A stretch of DNA of 59,221 bases from Chitinophagaceae bacterium (GCA_947447465.1 CANFKE010000027.1:1-59221), one strand, 5' to 3'. Counted from the first letter of the stretch, positions 35,770 to 45,246 are shown. Made by a program: numbers and translations. The notes: generated by a model from the letters alone, not told the origin.

Positions 35770-37227
35770 ATGAAGAAAATCACGCTGTTTGCCACACTAT
35801 TGCTGATGGGTTTGTCCTTTCAATCTAATGCCCGCAATGGCTACAAGATCCATCTAAAAATTCCTGATGTAAAAGATTCAATGGTATTTCTGGCCCACTA
35901 TTATGGTAAGCCTTTGCCTACTATCTACAAGAGGGATTCCGCACGTTTTGATAAGAACGGTAATGCTGAGTTCTATACCACTGACTCTACATTTGTAGGC
36001 GGTATCTATATGATGCTGCTTTCTGACAAGAAGACCTACTTCGAGTTCTTGCTGAATTCTAATGATGATATGACCATCACCGCTAATGTAAGCAAGCTGC
36101 CGGAAGGCATCAAATTCAAAAATTCTCCGGAAAACGAACGTTTTCAGGGATATGTTGAGTTTTTGAAAACATATAGTCAGGGACAGGAAGCGTTGAAAAA
36201 GGAATTGGAAAATGCTAAAACATTGGAAGATTCTTCAGCCATTCGTAAGAAAGCAGGTAAAACTGCCAAAGACCTTACCAACTACCGTCACGATTATGTA
36301 GCTAAATATCCGGGTAGTTTGTTGGCCAATATCTTCAATGCATTAGAAGTACCTCAAATACCGGAAGGTGATCATTTCCTGGAAGATGGTAAGACAAAGG
36401 ACTCCACTTTTGCATATAAATATTATAAGGCGCATTTTTGGGATGGTTTCAACTATCAGGATGATCGTCTGATACATACTCCTATTCTTGATGCCAAGCT
36501 GGAAGAATACATGAACAAGCTTGTTTTGCCATGGCCGGATAGCGTTGAGCACGAAAGTGATGTATTGCTCAAGAAAGCACGCGGTACCAAAGATCTTTTC
36601 AAATACACGCTTTGGTGGTTGACACGCAACGTGGAAAACAGCAAGGTGATGGGTATGGACGAAGCCTTCGTATATCTTGTAGAGAATTATTACATGAAGG
36701 GCGAAGCTTTCTGGCTGTCCAACGAAGAGTTGTCTAAATATCAGGATCGTGCAATGAAGATCGCTCCGAACGTGATCGGTAACGTAGCTCCGGAAGTGAA
36801 ATTGCCTAATGTGATCACTAAGAAGGAGGAAAGCATGCAGGCTATTAAGTCGCCATATACATTGTTGGTATTCTATTCACCCGATTGCGGCCATTGCCAG
36901 CACGAGATACCGGCTCTGGATACGGTTTACGAAACATCACTCAAGGCTAAGGGCGTTAAGATAATGACCGTAGCCACTGAAGGTGATGAAAAGAAGATCA
37001 CAGACTTCATTACCAAGCACAAACTGGAAAAGTGGATCAACACCTGGGATAATGAGCATGTAGGTGACTGGAGAGGTAAGTATGATGTATATAGCACTCC
37101 TACTATCTACCTTATGGACGAAAAGAAGCTCATCAGAGGTAAAAGGCTCGATCATACCAATATCCTCAGCGTTATTGAGATGCAGGAACGCAAAGCCAAA
37201 GACAAAGCGAAAAACAGTAAAAAGTAA
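35770..37227 (+). CDS. Exported thioredoxin-domain protein (DUF4369/DUF5106-like)
   Basis: The start at 35770 (MKKITLFATLLLMGLSFQSNA) gives a signal peptide and 485 residues; the longer frame from 35626 is not supported. The N-terminal beta domain (GYKIHLKIPDVKDSMVFLAHYYG) resembles DUF4369. A helical middle, about 120-330, resembles DUF5106. A C-terminal thioredoxin domain (about 340-470) carries the redox site SPDCGHCQHEIP and the cis-Pro loop VYSTPTIYLMD. The CGHC site is like that of protein disulfide isomerases. It lies 25 bases upstream of a parvulin foldase, so the two probably act together in periplasmic protein folding. Confidence 0.88.
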   Translation: MKKITLFATLLLMGLSFQSNARNGYKIHLKIPDVKDSMVFLAHYYGKPLPTIYKRDSARFDKNGNAEFYTTDSTFVGGIYMMLLSDKKTYFEFLLNSNDDMTITANVSKLPEGIKFKNSPENERFQGYVEFLKTYSQGQEALKKELENAKTLEDSSAIRKKAGKTAKDLTNYRHDYVAKYPGSLLANIFNALEVPQIPEGDHFLEDGKTKDSTFAYKYYKAHFWDGFNYQDDRLIHTPILDAKLEEYMNKLVLPWPDSVEHESDVLLKKARGTKDLFKYTLWWLTRNVENSKVMGMDEAFVYLVENYYMKGEAFWLSNEELSKYQDRAMKIAPNVIGNVAPEVKLPNVITKKEESMQAIKSPYTLLVFYSPDCGHCQHEIPALDTVYETSLKAKGVKIMTVATEGDEKKITDFITKHKLEKWINTWDNEHVGDWRGKYDVYSTPTIYLMDEKKLIRGKRLDHTNILSVIEMQERKAKDKAKNSKK

Positions 37228-37252
37228 ATAATATAAAACACATACATATACA

Positions 37253-39217
37253 ATGCGAAAGCTGGTAATCACTTGCCTTATTTCCGGATTAGGAATCACA
37301 TCCGGATATGCCCAAACATTATTTACCTACGGAACCCATTCAGTTGCTAAGGATGATTTTTTAAGGGTCTATAAGAAGAACAGCATCAACAAGAAACCCG
37401 ACATGACTGATACTGCATTGCGCAGCTATCTCGATCTGTATGGCTTGTTTCGCATGAAAGTAGCGGAAGCTGATAAGCAGCACCTGGATACTGTTGATAA
37501 AATTCAAAAAGACCTGGATTCTTACCGCAAGCAACTCTCTAAGAATTATCTTACAGATGAGCAGGTGACCAATAAGCTGATTAAAGAAGCTTACGACAGA
37601 AGTAAAGAAGATGTACATGTTCGTCACATTCTGATCAACTGCACACCGGGTACTGACTCTACATTGCCTTATAAAAAGGCAGATAGCCTTTACAATTTAT
37701 TGGCTACCAACAAGGCTAAATTCGAAGATATTGCCAAGCAATTTTCTGACGATAAGGGCTCTAAGGATAATGGCGGGGATATTGGTTTCTTCTCTGCGCT
37801 GCAAACAGTTTACCCATTCGAGAATGTAGCTTATACTACTCCTGTTGGTAAAATGTCTAAGCCTTTCCGCAGCCAGTTTGGCTACCATATCGTTAAGGTC
37901 ATAGAAAAGCGTGCCGATCGTGGTCAGATCAAAGTAGCGCATATCCTGTTCTTGTCTCCTAAATCTAAGGGAGAGGAAGGTATGGAGGCAGCACGTAAGC
38001 GTGCAGACAGCGTTCTTGCACAGTTGAAGAAAGGTGTTTCTTTCTCCGCAATGGCAAGAGAATTATCTGAAGACAAGTACACCGTCAACGATAGTGGTGT
38101 GATGAAGCCATTTGGTGTTGGTCGTTACCAGCCTATATTCGAAAATGCTGCATTCGCATTGAAGAATATTGGCGAGTATTCTCAACCGGTAAAGACCGAA
38201 TACGGTTACCATATCATCAAGTTGCTGGCCAAGTATCCTATTCAGCCATACGATAGCCTTTATACCACATTGAAGCATAAAGTTGAGAATGACTCCCGAG
38301 CACAAACAGCAAGAGAGATATTCTTTAACAAGATCAAGGAAAAGAACGGCTACAAAGAATACAATGATAATGTAAACGCGGTAGTTGAAAAGCTAATGAG
38401 CACCGTGTTGGATACAGGTAAAACAAAGGGTACTTTCAAGTCTTCAGATTACACTGCGATGAGCAAACCTGTATTTACACTTGCAGGTAAGAACTATTTG
38501 CAGAATGATTTTATCAAGTTCCTTGAATCACTTACTCATGGCAGATTGAATGGTCCTAAACAGAGTGTTGTTCGTGATGCATTTGGCGTATATGTAACTA
38601 ATGTGGTCACAGATTTTCAGGAGCACAAGCTGGTAGAAGAGAATCCCGAATTCAAGATACTAATGGAAGAATATCGTGATGGTATCATGTTGTTCGAACT
38701 GATGGACCGCAATGTATGGAGCAAAGCCACCAAAGATTCTGCAGGTTTGAAGGCATTCTACGAAAGCCACAAATCAAAGTATGTTTGGGAGCCTGGTTTT
38801 GAAGGTTCTGTTTACAACTTCAAGAACAAAGCATCACTCGATACTGCTCAATTGATCATGAAGTCTGGTAATGTAACTGACGAAGATCTTATCAAGGCTT
38901 TGAATACACAGACCAATCCTGACAGGGTGACTATTCAGCGTGGCCGTTATGAGTTCTCTAAGTTCAGAGATGCTACTCAGGCTGAATTGTCTGCTAATAA
39001 GTCTAAAGTGATGCCGGGTGTTAATGGTACTTATAAAATGGTAGTAGCAAGGCAGATATTCACTACTCCGGGTATTAAAACGCTCGATGAGGCACGTGGA
39101 TATGTTGTAGCAGAATATCAGGACCATCTGGAAAAAGAATGGAACGCCATGATGAAGAAACAATACCCTATGAAGGTCAATGATAAGGTATTTAAGAGCA
39201 TGGTAGGTACTAAATAA
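37253..39217 (+). CDS. Periplasmic parvulin-type peptidyl-prolyl isomerase
   Basis: The 654-residue protein has a signal peptide (LVITCLISGLGITSGYAQ), a helical N-terminal chaperone part, then two PpiC domains: VRHILINCTPGTDS...GSKDNGGDIGFFSALQTVYPFENVAY...FGYHIVKVIEK, and VAHILFLSPKSKGEE...GYHIIKLLAKYP. A 300-residue helical C-terminal part follows. It is larger than the SurA-like protein at 6031-7425, which makes two such foldases in this window. It follows the thioredoxin-domain gene by 25 bases and ends at a strong terminator. Confidence 0.9.
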   Translation: MRKLVITCLISGLGITSGYAQTLFTYGTHSVAKDDFLRVYKKNSINKKPDMTDTALRSYLDLYGLFRMKVAEADKQHLDTVDKIQKDLDSYRKQLSKNYLTDEQVTNKLIKEAYDRSKEDVHVRHILINCTPGTDSTLPYKKADSLYNLLATNKAKFEDIAKQFSDDKGSKDNGGDIGFFSALQTVYPFENVAYTTPVGKMSKPFRSQFGYHIVKVIEKRADRGQIKVAHILFLSPKSKGEEGMEAARKRADSVLAQLKKGVSFSAMARELSEDKYTVNDSGVMKPFGVGRYQPIFENAAFALKNIGEYSQPVKTEYGYHIIKLLAKYPIQPYDSLYTTLKHKVENDSRAQTAREIFFNKIKEKNGYKEYNDNVNAVVEKLMSTVLDTGKTKGTFKSSDYTAMSKPVFTLAGKNYLQNDFIKFLESLTHGRLNGPKQSVVRDAFGVYVTNVVTDFQEHKLVEENPEFKILMEEYRDGIMLFELMDRNVWSKATKDSAGLKAFYESHKSKYVWEPGFEGSVYNFKNKASLDTAQLIMKSGNVTDEDLIKALNTQTNPDRVTIQRGRYEFSKFRDATQAELSANKSKVMPGVNGTYKMVVARQIFTTPGIKTLDEARGYVVAEYQDHLEKEWNAMMKKQYPMKVNDKVFKSMVGTK

Positions 39218-39237
39218 GTAAGATCAAGGTAAACATA

Positions 39238-39272
39238 AAAAGCGGTTGTCTTCTCTGAAGATAACCGCTTTT
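39238..39272 (+). terminator. Terminator after the parvulin gene
   Basis: A 16-bp stem with one G-U pair (39238-39253 with 39257-39272) and a 3-base loop, flanked by A and T runs. Confidence 0.88.
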
Positions 39273-39559
39273 GCTTTCATGACCATATTTGATCTTTCGT
39301 CCGTCAATGGGTTTTCTATGGAAAATGACATCTTAACATTATCTAAACAACATTTCGGGTAATTCTTACGTCTATATAAGTAGCTGGTTTGTTTTATATT
39401 CTGTTATTAAAGCAGTGAACAGACCTCATAGAAGCGGCTTTTTGATAGAGTATATAAATAGCTGTATTGGCTAAACGTTAAAAACAGCACACCATACATA
39501 CTCATTAATTTTGTTTTGTTCTTTGTGTGGAAATTTATTCTTTATTTTGACTTAACGAT
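39273..39559. other. Intergenic region before gmhA
   Basis: 287 AT-rich bases. Poly-T and TTTTG stretches near 39510-39550 could include a promoter for gmhA, but no box matches fully. No gene or RNA was recognised. Confidence 0.5.
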
Positions 39560-40144
39560 ATGCAACAAAAGATCAAAAACATCCTTCAGGCATCTATAGA
39601 TGTGAAGATGAAAATAGTTTCAGACGCGGCTATGATAGCCAGACTGGAAGAAGTGACCAACATTATCATTACGGCATTTACCAATGGCAACAAAGTGTTG
39701 TTTTGCGGTAATGGCGGCAGTGCGGCAGATGCTCAGCATCTGGCAGCAGAGTTCAGTGGCCGTTTCTATACCGATCGCAATCCTCTCCCTTCAGAGGCAC
39801 TGCATTGCAATACATCCTATTTAACGGCTGTCGCAAACGATTATAGCTTCGATGTCGTATATAGTAGAATGGTGAAAGGAATGGGGCGTCCCGGAGATGT
39901 ATTGATCGGTCTGAGCACATCAGGCAATTCAGTTAATATTATCAAGGCAATGGAGCAGGCCAGAGAATTGGGCATGATAAGTGTAGGATTAACAGGTGAG
40001 AGTGGTGGTAAGATGAAGCACATATGCGATCATTTGCTCAATGCTCCAAGTTCCGATACCCCGCGGATACAGGAGTCGCACATTACAATGGGGCATATAA
40101 TTTGCGAATTAGTGGAAGCAAGTTTGTTTAACGATAAGAAATGA
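39560..40144 (+). CDS. gmhA: Sedoheptulose-7-phosphate isomerase
   Basis: The 194-residue SIS-domain protein converts sedoheptulose 7-phosphate to D-glycero-D-manno-heptose 7-phosphate, the first step of ADP-heptose synthesis for lipopolysaccharide cores and S-layer glycans. Motifs are VLFCGNGGSAADAQHLAAEFSGRF and LIGLSTSGNSVNIIKAMEQA, plus the zinc-site histidine/glutamate set near QESHITMGHIICELVE. Length is normal. It precedes gmhB by 11 bases, and the two form an operon. Confidence 0.95.
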   Translation: MQQKIKNILQASIDVKMKIVSDAAMIARLEEVTNIIITAFTNGNKVLFCGNGGSAADAQHLAAEFSGRFYTDRNPLPSEALHCNTSYLTAVANDYSFDVVYSRMVKGMGRPGDVLIGLSTSGNSVNIIKAMEQARELGMISVGLTGESGGKMKHICDHLLNAPSSDTPRIQESHITMGHIICELVEASLFNDKK

Positions 40145-40150
40145 GGAGGT
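40144..40150 (+). promoter_or_regulatory. Strong Shine-Dalgarno before gmhB
   Basis: AGGAGGT, fully complementary to the usual anti-Shine-Dalgarno, begins on the last base of the gmhA stop codon and ends 5 bases before the gmhB ATG. Such sequences are uncommon in Bacteroidota. Confidence 0.8.
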
Positions 40151-40155
40151 AGCAA

Positions 40156-40737
40156 ATGACTTTTTTGAATAATAGACCCGAGTTAGATAAGTCCTGGACC
40201 CTTTTTCTGGATAGAGATGGCGTTATCAATGTGGAATCGGTAGGTTCATACATCACCACATGGAGCGAATTTCAGTTTCACGATGGGGTTTTGCAGGCAA
40301 TAAAAGACCTTAGCGGCATATTTGGCAACATTGTAGTAGTTACCAATCAACGTGGAGTAGGTAAGGAGATAATGACCCTTGCTACGTTGAAAGAAATTCA
40401 TGCCAATATGAAAGAAGTGGTCGCCGACAATGGTGGTCGCATTGATAAAGTATATGCATGTACGGCACTGGTAGATACTGATCATAACAGGAAACCAAAC
40501 GTGGGTATGGGGCATCAGGCACAACAGGATTTTCCGGAGATCGACTTCAAGAAAAGCATCATGGTGGGCAACAGCATGAGCGATATGGAGTTCGGTAAAC
40601 GTTTGGGCATGCATACTATTTTCCTTACTACCAAGTATAAAGCTGTAGAACTGCCTAATGATGTTATAGATGAGCAGTACGCTTCGCTCAATGACTGGAC
40701 ACAGGCACTTATGGCCACAGAGATGGTGAGTAGTTAA
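40156..40737 (+). CDS. gmhB: D-glycero-D-manno-heptose 1,7-bisphosphate phosphatase-like HAD protein
   Basis: The 193-residue HAD-IIIA phosphatase has motif I LFLDRDGVIN (nucleophile Asp and acid Asp), motif II VVVTNQRGVGK, a lysine motif, and motif IV IMVGNSMSDMEFGKRLG. It removes the 7-phosphate in heptose activation. The zinc-loop cysteines of E. coli GmhB are reduced: only one Cys (in YACTALVDTDH) is seen in that loop, so the zinc site may be absent or altered. A terminator follows at 40766-40797. Confidence 0.88.
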   Translation: MTFLNNRPELDKSWTLFLDRDGVINVESVGSYITTWSEFQFHDGVLQAIKDLSGIFGNIVVVTNQRGVGKEIMTLATLKEIHANMKEVVADNGGRIDKVYACTALVDTDHNRKPNVGMGHQAQQDFPEIDFKKSIMVGNSMSDMEFGKRLGMHTIFLTTKYKAVELPNDVIDEQYASLNDWTQALMATEMVSS

Positions 40738-40765
40738 TTTCAGATTTTACTGTCCTTATAATATA

Positions 40766-40797
40766 AAACAAGCATGAAATATGGTTTATGCTTGTTT
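40766..40797 (+). terminator. Terminator after gmhB
   Basis: A 10-bp stem, AAACAAGCAT (40766-40775) with ATGCTTGTTT (40788-40797), followed by a T tract. Confidence 0.8.
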
Positions 40798-40888
40798 TTT
40801 TATTTACAAAAGCCCTATTTTATGTATATTGGCATCGGTATTATTTCGTTGTAATTATTTTGCAGCAGAGAACAATAAAAAAGCAATT

Positions 40889-42193
40889 ATGAAAAGGCAA
40901 TATCAACAGGCTTTGGTCGCGGCATCTTTAAGCTTGTTTTTAATTGGTGGTGCGGGTAAGGTGTCGGCTCAGTCCGATCAGTTTGGTAGTAATAACCTGT
41001 ACTATAATAATCAGTATAACGAAGGTAAATACACTAATCCTGAGTATAACGATTATGTGTCTTACAATGACTTTTACGTAAATCTAGCTCCCTACGGTCA
41101 GTGGATAGAAGATGCACATTATGGCTACGTATGGAGTCCTAATTTGGATGTTAATTTTCGTCCTTATTACACCGGTGGTCACTGGGCATTGACCGATTAT
41201 GGCAATACCTGGATATCAGATTACCCGTGGGGTTGGGCTTGTTTTCATTATGGCCGCTGGACATTCGACAGTTATTATGGTTGGTTGTGGGTGCCGGGTA
41301 ATATTTGGGGACCAGCATGGGTTAGTTGGCGTAGTGGCGTAGGTGTTTTCGGTTGGGCTCCGCTCGATCCTGAATATCAGTTCAGCACTTCCGATCTTAA
41401 GGCTTATCATAGTCCTAAAGACTGGTGGGTTTTCCTGCCTCCTCAATACCTCTATGGTGGTAATTACTATCGCTACCTTACCGGGCCGTTCGGAAACAGT
41501 ATTGCCAGTAAGGGTACTACTATAGTAGATAATACTTACACCACCAATGGTAACACATACGTTGCAGGCCCTACAGCAAAGCAGATCGAAACAATGTCAG
41601 GTAAGCCTGTTCAGCTTTTTCATCTCTACAATTCCGGCAGCCCTCGTGCATCATACATACACAATGATATGATCAAGATGTACAGACCAAAGGAGATCAA
41701 AACTACACTTGCCAGTGGTGAAGTGGCTGTGCCGCCAAATGTTATGGTAGCGCCACGTCCTGTAGGTACTAAAGCAGTAGCCGTTAATATCAATTCAGGT
41801 GCAGTGCCTGCATTCAGAAACGATATGAAGGATATTCCTGTTTCACCTGTATTGAGTCCGGTACCTGCACAAAATACCAATGTCAATAACAGCGCAAAAG
41901 CAGCGGAGGTAATTCGTGCCGATAAAAATACGTATCAGTCGAGCGTTAAGGTGCCTGAACCACAGCGTCCGCGCCAGTCATCAAATGGTATAGTAACACC
42001 ACCTAAGAAGGCATTACCTCCACAGCAGGCTCAGACGCCTGAGCCGGTAACTGTTACTAACCGTCAGGAACAAACAAAGGCTACCATAAGACAACATGCC
42101 GATCCTGTTCCTGTTCAGCCGGAGCAGGCCCAGCCTAAACCGGAGCCGATTCCATCACAGCACCCCGAGCCGATCAAGCCAAATGGTAAATAA
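40889..42193 (+). CDS. Exported DUF6600-like protein
   Basis: The start at 40889 (MKRQYQQALVAASLSLFLIGGAGKVSAQ) gives a signal peptide and 434 residues. The middle part (about 50-180) is rich in Trp and Tyr with repeated strands: NLAPYGQWIEDAHYGYVWSP, HWALTDYGNTWISDYPWGWACFHYGRW and GWLWVPGNIWGPAWVSWR. This pattern is typical of DUF6600. The final ~120 residues are Pro- and Gln-rich (PEQAQPKPEPIP), likely unstructured. It may bind envelope glycans or peptidoglycan, but that is a guess. It is flanked by terminators on both sides, so it is a single-gene unit. Confidence 0.85.
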   Translation: MKRQYQQALVAASLSLFLIGGAGKVSAQSDQFGSNNLYYNNQYNEGKYTNPEYNDYVSYNDFYVNLAPYGQWIEDAHYGYVWSPNLDVNFRPYYTGGHWALTDYGNTWISDYPWGWACFHYGRWTFDSYYGWLWVPGNIWGPAWVSWRSGVGVFGWAPLDPEYQFSTSDLKAYHSPKDWWVFLPPQYLYGGNYYRYLTGPFGNSIASKGTTIVDNTYTTNGNTYVAGPTAKQIETMSGKPVQLFHLYNSGSPRASYIHNDMIKMYRPKEIKTTLASGEVAVPPNVMVAPRPVGTKAVAVNINSGAVPAFRNDMKDIPVSPVLSPVPAQNTNVNNSAKAAEVIRADKNTYQSSVKVPEPQRPRQSSNGIVTPPKKALPPQQAQTPEPVTVTNRQEQTKATIRQHADPVPVQPEQAQPKPEPIPSQHPEPIKPNGK

Positions 42194-42209
42194 GATATAG
42201 CACATCATT

Positions 42210-42236
42210 AAAAAGCCTCCTGTAAGGAGGCTTTTT
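42210..42236 (+). terminator. Terminator between the DUF6600 gene and cutC
   Basis: An 11-bp perfect stem, AAAAAGCCTCC (42210-42220) with GGAGGCTTTTT (42226-42236). With A and T flanks it can serve both convergent genes. Confidence 0.9.
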
Positions 42237-42253
42237 TGTTATTGCTAAAATGC

Positions 42254-42937
42254 TTAGTTGCTTATTTGAACGACTAGTTCAGCTACTTCACCTGCATCAG
42301 CCACAAAACCTTCAGAATGGGGTAGTAGTGCTGAGCTGTGAAGTTGTGTGGCTCCTGTTATTATAGCTAGCTGTTTAATATTGCTGCTTCTTACCCCTCC
42401 GCCGGGCATGATAATGATCCTATCATTAGCGATATCAATGAGTTCTGACAGCATACTTGCCCCATCCATTGCTGTTGGCTGTAGTCCCGATGTGAGTATG
42501 CGTTCACAACCCGTCGCTATTACTTCCTCCAGCGATATCATAGCGTCAGGTGTTCGGTCAAATGCCTTATGACAGGTTACACCCATGGGGTACGACAGAG
42601 CAACCATAGCTTTCATTTCAGCTACATCAATTGTATTGTCTGCTTTAAGAATGCCTATGGCTATGCCTGCAGCGCCCAATTCTTTACATGCAAGTATATC
42701 CCGGCGCATTATTGCCAGTTCTTCGCTGTTATATACAAAGTCTCCTCCTCGTGGGCGTATCATCACATATACAGGTATGGAAAGATTGTTTACAGCGTAT
42801 TCGATCATACCATAGCTGGGTGTTACGCCTCCCTCTGCGGGACTTGAGCATAATTCTATTCTGCCGGCTCCGGCTTTCTCAGCAATCATGCAAGAGCGTA
42901 TATTGTAAGCGCATACTTCAAGTATAGATCGGCTCAT
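42254..42937 (-). CDS. cutC: CutC-family protein
   Basis: The 227-residue TIM-barrel protein begins LEVCAYNIRSCMIAEKAGAGRIELCSSPAEGGVTPSYG and contains IMIRPRGGDFVYN, MGVTCHKAFDRTPD and ILTSGLQPTAMDGASML. CutC was named for copper homeostasis in E. coli, but that role is disputed and the biochemical activity is not settled. It has the conserved glycine-rich phosphate-binding loop IIIMPGGGVRSSN. It is minus-strand and convergent with the DUF6600 gene. Confidence 0.93.
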   Translation of the reverse strand: MSRSILEVCAYNIRSCMIAEKAGAGRIELCSSPAEGGVTPSYGMIEYAVNNLSIPVYVMIRPRGGDFVYNSEELAIMRRDILACKELGAAGIAIGILKADNTIDVAEMKAMVALSYPMGVTCHKAFDRTPDAMISLEEVIATGCERILTSGLQPTAMDGASMLSELIDIANDRIIIMPGGGVRSSNIKQLAIITGATQLHSSALLPHSEGFVADAGEVAELVVQISN

Positions 42938-42972
42938 AAAGTAAAAAGTAAGTTAAGCATAGTTCAAATTAC

Positions 42973-43015
42973 AAAGCTTTGGCCACATAGGTATTAACCA
43001 TGCAACCAAAGCTTT
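42973..43015 (-). terminator. Stem-loop after the asparaginase gene
   Basis: A 10-bp perfect stem, AAAGCTTTGG (42973-42982) with CCAAAGCTTT (43006-43015). The loop itself can form CAT.GG/CC.ATG pairs. On the minus strand it follows the asparaginase gene by 26 bases. Confidence 0.55.
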
Positions 43016-43040
43016 AAAATTAGTTATCGAGGGGTATCAG

Positions 43041-44075
43041 TTAATACATACTCTTAGAGTAGTAGATCTTTTCTTCATTGCCATTTCTTACAGCAAACGA
43101 AAAGCCTTTTTGCAGGGCATAACCACCATATTCACCTTTCTTGTTCAGTGCTATAAAGCCTATCTGAAAATTCTTATAAGCTTCCGGGTTCTTGTGCGCT
43201 ACACGCTCTACAGCCTGTTTACATGCTTCTTCAGGAGAAAATCCCTGTCTCATCAGTTCTACTACAAGATGAGAACCTACAACTCTTATCACTTCTTCTC
43301 CCATACCGGTGCTGGTAGCTGCGCCTACTTCATTATCTACATATAATCCTGCCCCTATAATAGGTGAATCACCTACACGACCATGCATTTTATAAGCAAG
43401 CCCGCTGGTTGTGCAGGCACCACTCAGGTTACCAGATTTGTCCATAGCTACCATACCAATGGTATCATGATTCAATTTTCCACCCGGAAGACTGTTCACC
43501 GATTTATGATATTGGTTCTCAGTATTGATCGCCGGACTATATTTCGATTCCTTCAGCCAGTCTTTCCATTCCTGCTCACTCTTCTCTGTCAGTAGATTTT
43601 CTTTTTTGAAGCCGTTGGCCAACGCAAATTGCAGCGCTCCTTCCCCCGCCAGCATCACATGCGGAGATTTTTCCATCACCAGCCTTGCTACAGATATAGC
43701 ATGTACTATATGCTCTAGGCAGGTAACTGCACCGCATTTGCTATTTTCGTCCATTATGCTGGCATCAAGTGTTACCCTCCCGTCACGGTCGGGTCGGCCA
43801 CCTAATCCTACGGTCTGATTTTCAGGATCGGCTTCAGGTACTCTTACCCCCGCTTCAACAGCATCCACTGCTCTGCCCCCGGCGTTCAATACGCTCCAGG
43901 CTTCTTTGTTAGCTTCCTTACCAAAGTCCCATGTAGATATAACGATCGGATTGTCTTTTACGGTAGGAGACAGTTGGTGTTTTTTTCTTGAGTCGCTGGC
44001 TAATAAGCTTTTACCACTGGCAAGAAATGCTGATGTGAGTAATGATAATTTTAAAAAAGCTCTGCGATCCGACAT
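43041..44075 (-). CDS. Glycosylasparaginase-type N-terminal nucleophile hydrolase, Tat-exported
   Basis: The start is at the ATG at 44075 (MSDRRAFLKLSLL, 344 residues); the frame's first codon at 44084 is a TTG. A twin-arginine motif (RRAFLK) and hydrophobic stretch indicate Tat export. The precursor is expected to self-cleave before the catalytic threonine in NHDTIGMVAMD (Thr205 from this start), giving alpha and beta chains as in Elizabethkingia glycosylasparaginase. Motifs GLGGRPDRDGRVTLDASIMD and GDSPIIGAGLYVDNEVGAATSTGMGE match the family. It hydrolyses the Asn-GlcNAc bond of glycopeptides, or isoaspartyl peptides in close relatives. Confidence 0.9.
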   Translation of the reverse strand: MSDRRAFLKLSLLTSAFLASGKSLLASDSRKKHQLSPTVKDNPIVISTWDFGKEANKEAWSVLNAGGRAVDAVEAGVRVPEADPENQTVGLGGRPDRDGRVTLDASIMDENSKCGAVTCLEHIVHAISVARLVMEKSPHVMLAGEGALQFALANGFKKENLLTEKSEQEWKDWLKESKYSPAINTENQYHKSVNSLPGGKLNHDTIGMVAMDKSGNLSGACTTSGLAYKMHGRVGDSPIIGAGLYVDNEVGAATSTGMGEEVIRVVGSHLVVELMRQGFSPEEACKQAVERVAHKNPEAYKNFQIGFIALNKKGEYGGYALQKGFSFAVRNGNEEKIYYSKSMY

Positions 44076-44442
44076 TAATTTCAATTTCAGCTGACAAGAT
44101 AAGAGTTAAAATGCAAAATAAATGATACACATACTTATTTCATATCTATAACTTGTAGAATTTAATCGGTCAACATGTTGTATTCCTTTATTATCGCCTG
44201 TTCACCGATTTAACCGATAGTTGTATTTTTTAATAAATTATGTTTATTATATTGTTAATTAGTTTTTTACATGATGTATTTGCTTAATTTTTATTGAAGT
44301 GCCTCAGGGATCTATCTATTTTCAGCTTCAGTAGCCATGCTGTAATCATCTTGCGTTTATGGTCTTTATCATTTTCTAAATTTATTTGTCTATCCACCAA
44401 TATCTTCTTACATTGTAACTACTAAAACTCTTGTAAACAAGT
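44076..44442. other. Intergenic AT-rich region (367 bp)
   Basis: Divergent spacer between the asparaginase gene and the LytTR operon. It has long A/T runs (44221-44300) but no full TAnnTTTG box or stable hairpin that I can define. No gene is seen. Confidence 0.5.
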
Positions 44443-45246
44443 ATGGTCAATGCCGATGTGAAACTCAATGTGTTGCTTATTGATGACGAGGTAGAAGCAT
44501 GTCGTAATCTCAGAAGTATCTTGTTAGAATATATTGACCCTTCTATTAACATTGTAGGCATGGCCTATAGTGCTGCAGAGGCGGAAAAACAATTGACATT
44601 ACACAATCCCGATGCAGTATTCCTGGATATTGAAATGCCGAATGAAAATGCATTTCAATTTCTGGAGCGAATTGCTCCGATTCATTTTGAGGTAGTATTT
44701 GTTACTGCTTATGATGAATATGCTATTAAAGCATTCAAGCTCAATGCTGTAGATTATATCCTTAAACCCATTAGTATCACGGAATTGGCCAATGCTGTTG
44801 CAAAACTGAAAGAACGCGTTTTATATAAATCACATTTCAGTACCGGAGCAACCGAATTTTCTGAAATATCCAAACAAATATCATCAAAGTCTAAACTCAA
44901 TAAAATCGCCCTCAAAGGGAATAATAATGTTGAGATAGTAGCATTTAAAGATATTCTGTACATAGAGGCGTTTGGCGGCTATTCAAAGGTCTTCTTCCTG
45001 CGTGAAAATGTGGTGGTAGATATGCTCACCAGTTACTCTATTGCCGAATATGAAGATATGCTGGCTCCTGAAGTATTCTACAGGGTTCATAAATCCTATC
45101 TCATCAATTGCGATCAGATCAAGAAGATACACAAAGATGAGTCGCCAAGTATTTTGCTCCATTCCGGTCATACCATCCCGGTAAGCAGGCGCAGATTCTC
45201 AGCATTGCTCGAATTTTTACAGACAAAACCAACTCCGGATGTATAG
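44443..45246 (+). CDS. LytTR-family response regulator
   Basis: The 267-residue protein has a receiver domain (NVLLIDDEVEACRNLRSIL, phospho-acceptor Asp62 in AVFLDIEMP, VTAYDEYAIKAFKLNAVDYILKPI). A LytTR DNA-binding domain follows (KIALKGNNNVEIVAFKDILYIEAFGGYSKVFF...EVFYRVHKSYLINCDQI). It overlaps the kinase gene by 8 bases (ATGTATAG), so the two are translationally coupled. LytTR regulators bind pairs of 9-bp repeats; the targets are unknown here. Confidence 0.94.
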   Translation: MVNADVKLNVLLIDDEVEACRNLRSILLEYIDPSINIVGMAYSAAEAEKQLTLHNPDAVFLDIEMPNENAFQFLERIAPIHFEVVFVTAYDEYAIKAFKLNAVDYILKPISITELANAVAKLKERVLYKSHFSTGATEFSEISKQISSKSKLNKIALKGNNNVEIVAFKDILYIEAFGGYSKVFFLRENVVVDMLTSYSIAEYEDMLAPEVFYRVHKSYLINCDQIKKIHKDESPSILLHSGHTIPVSRRRFSALLEFLQTKPTPDV

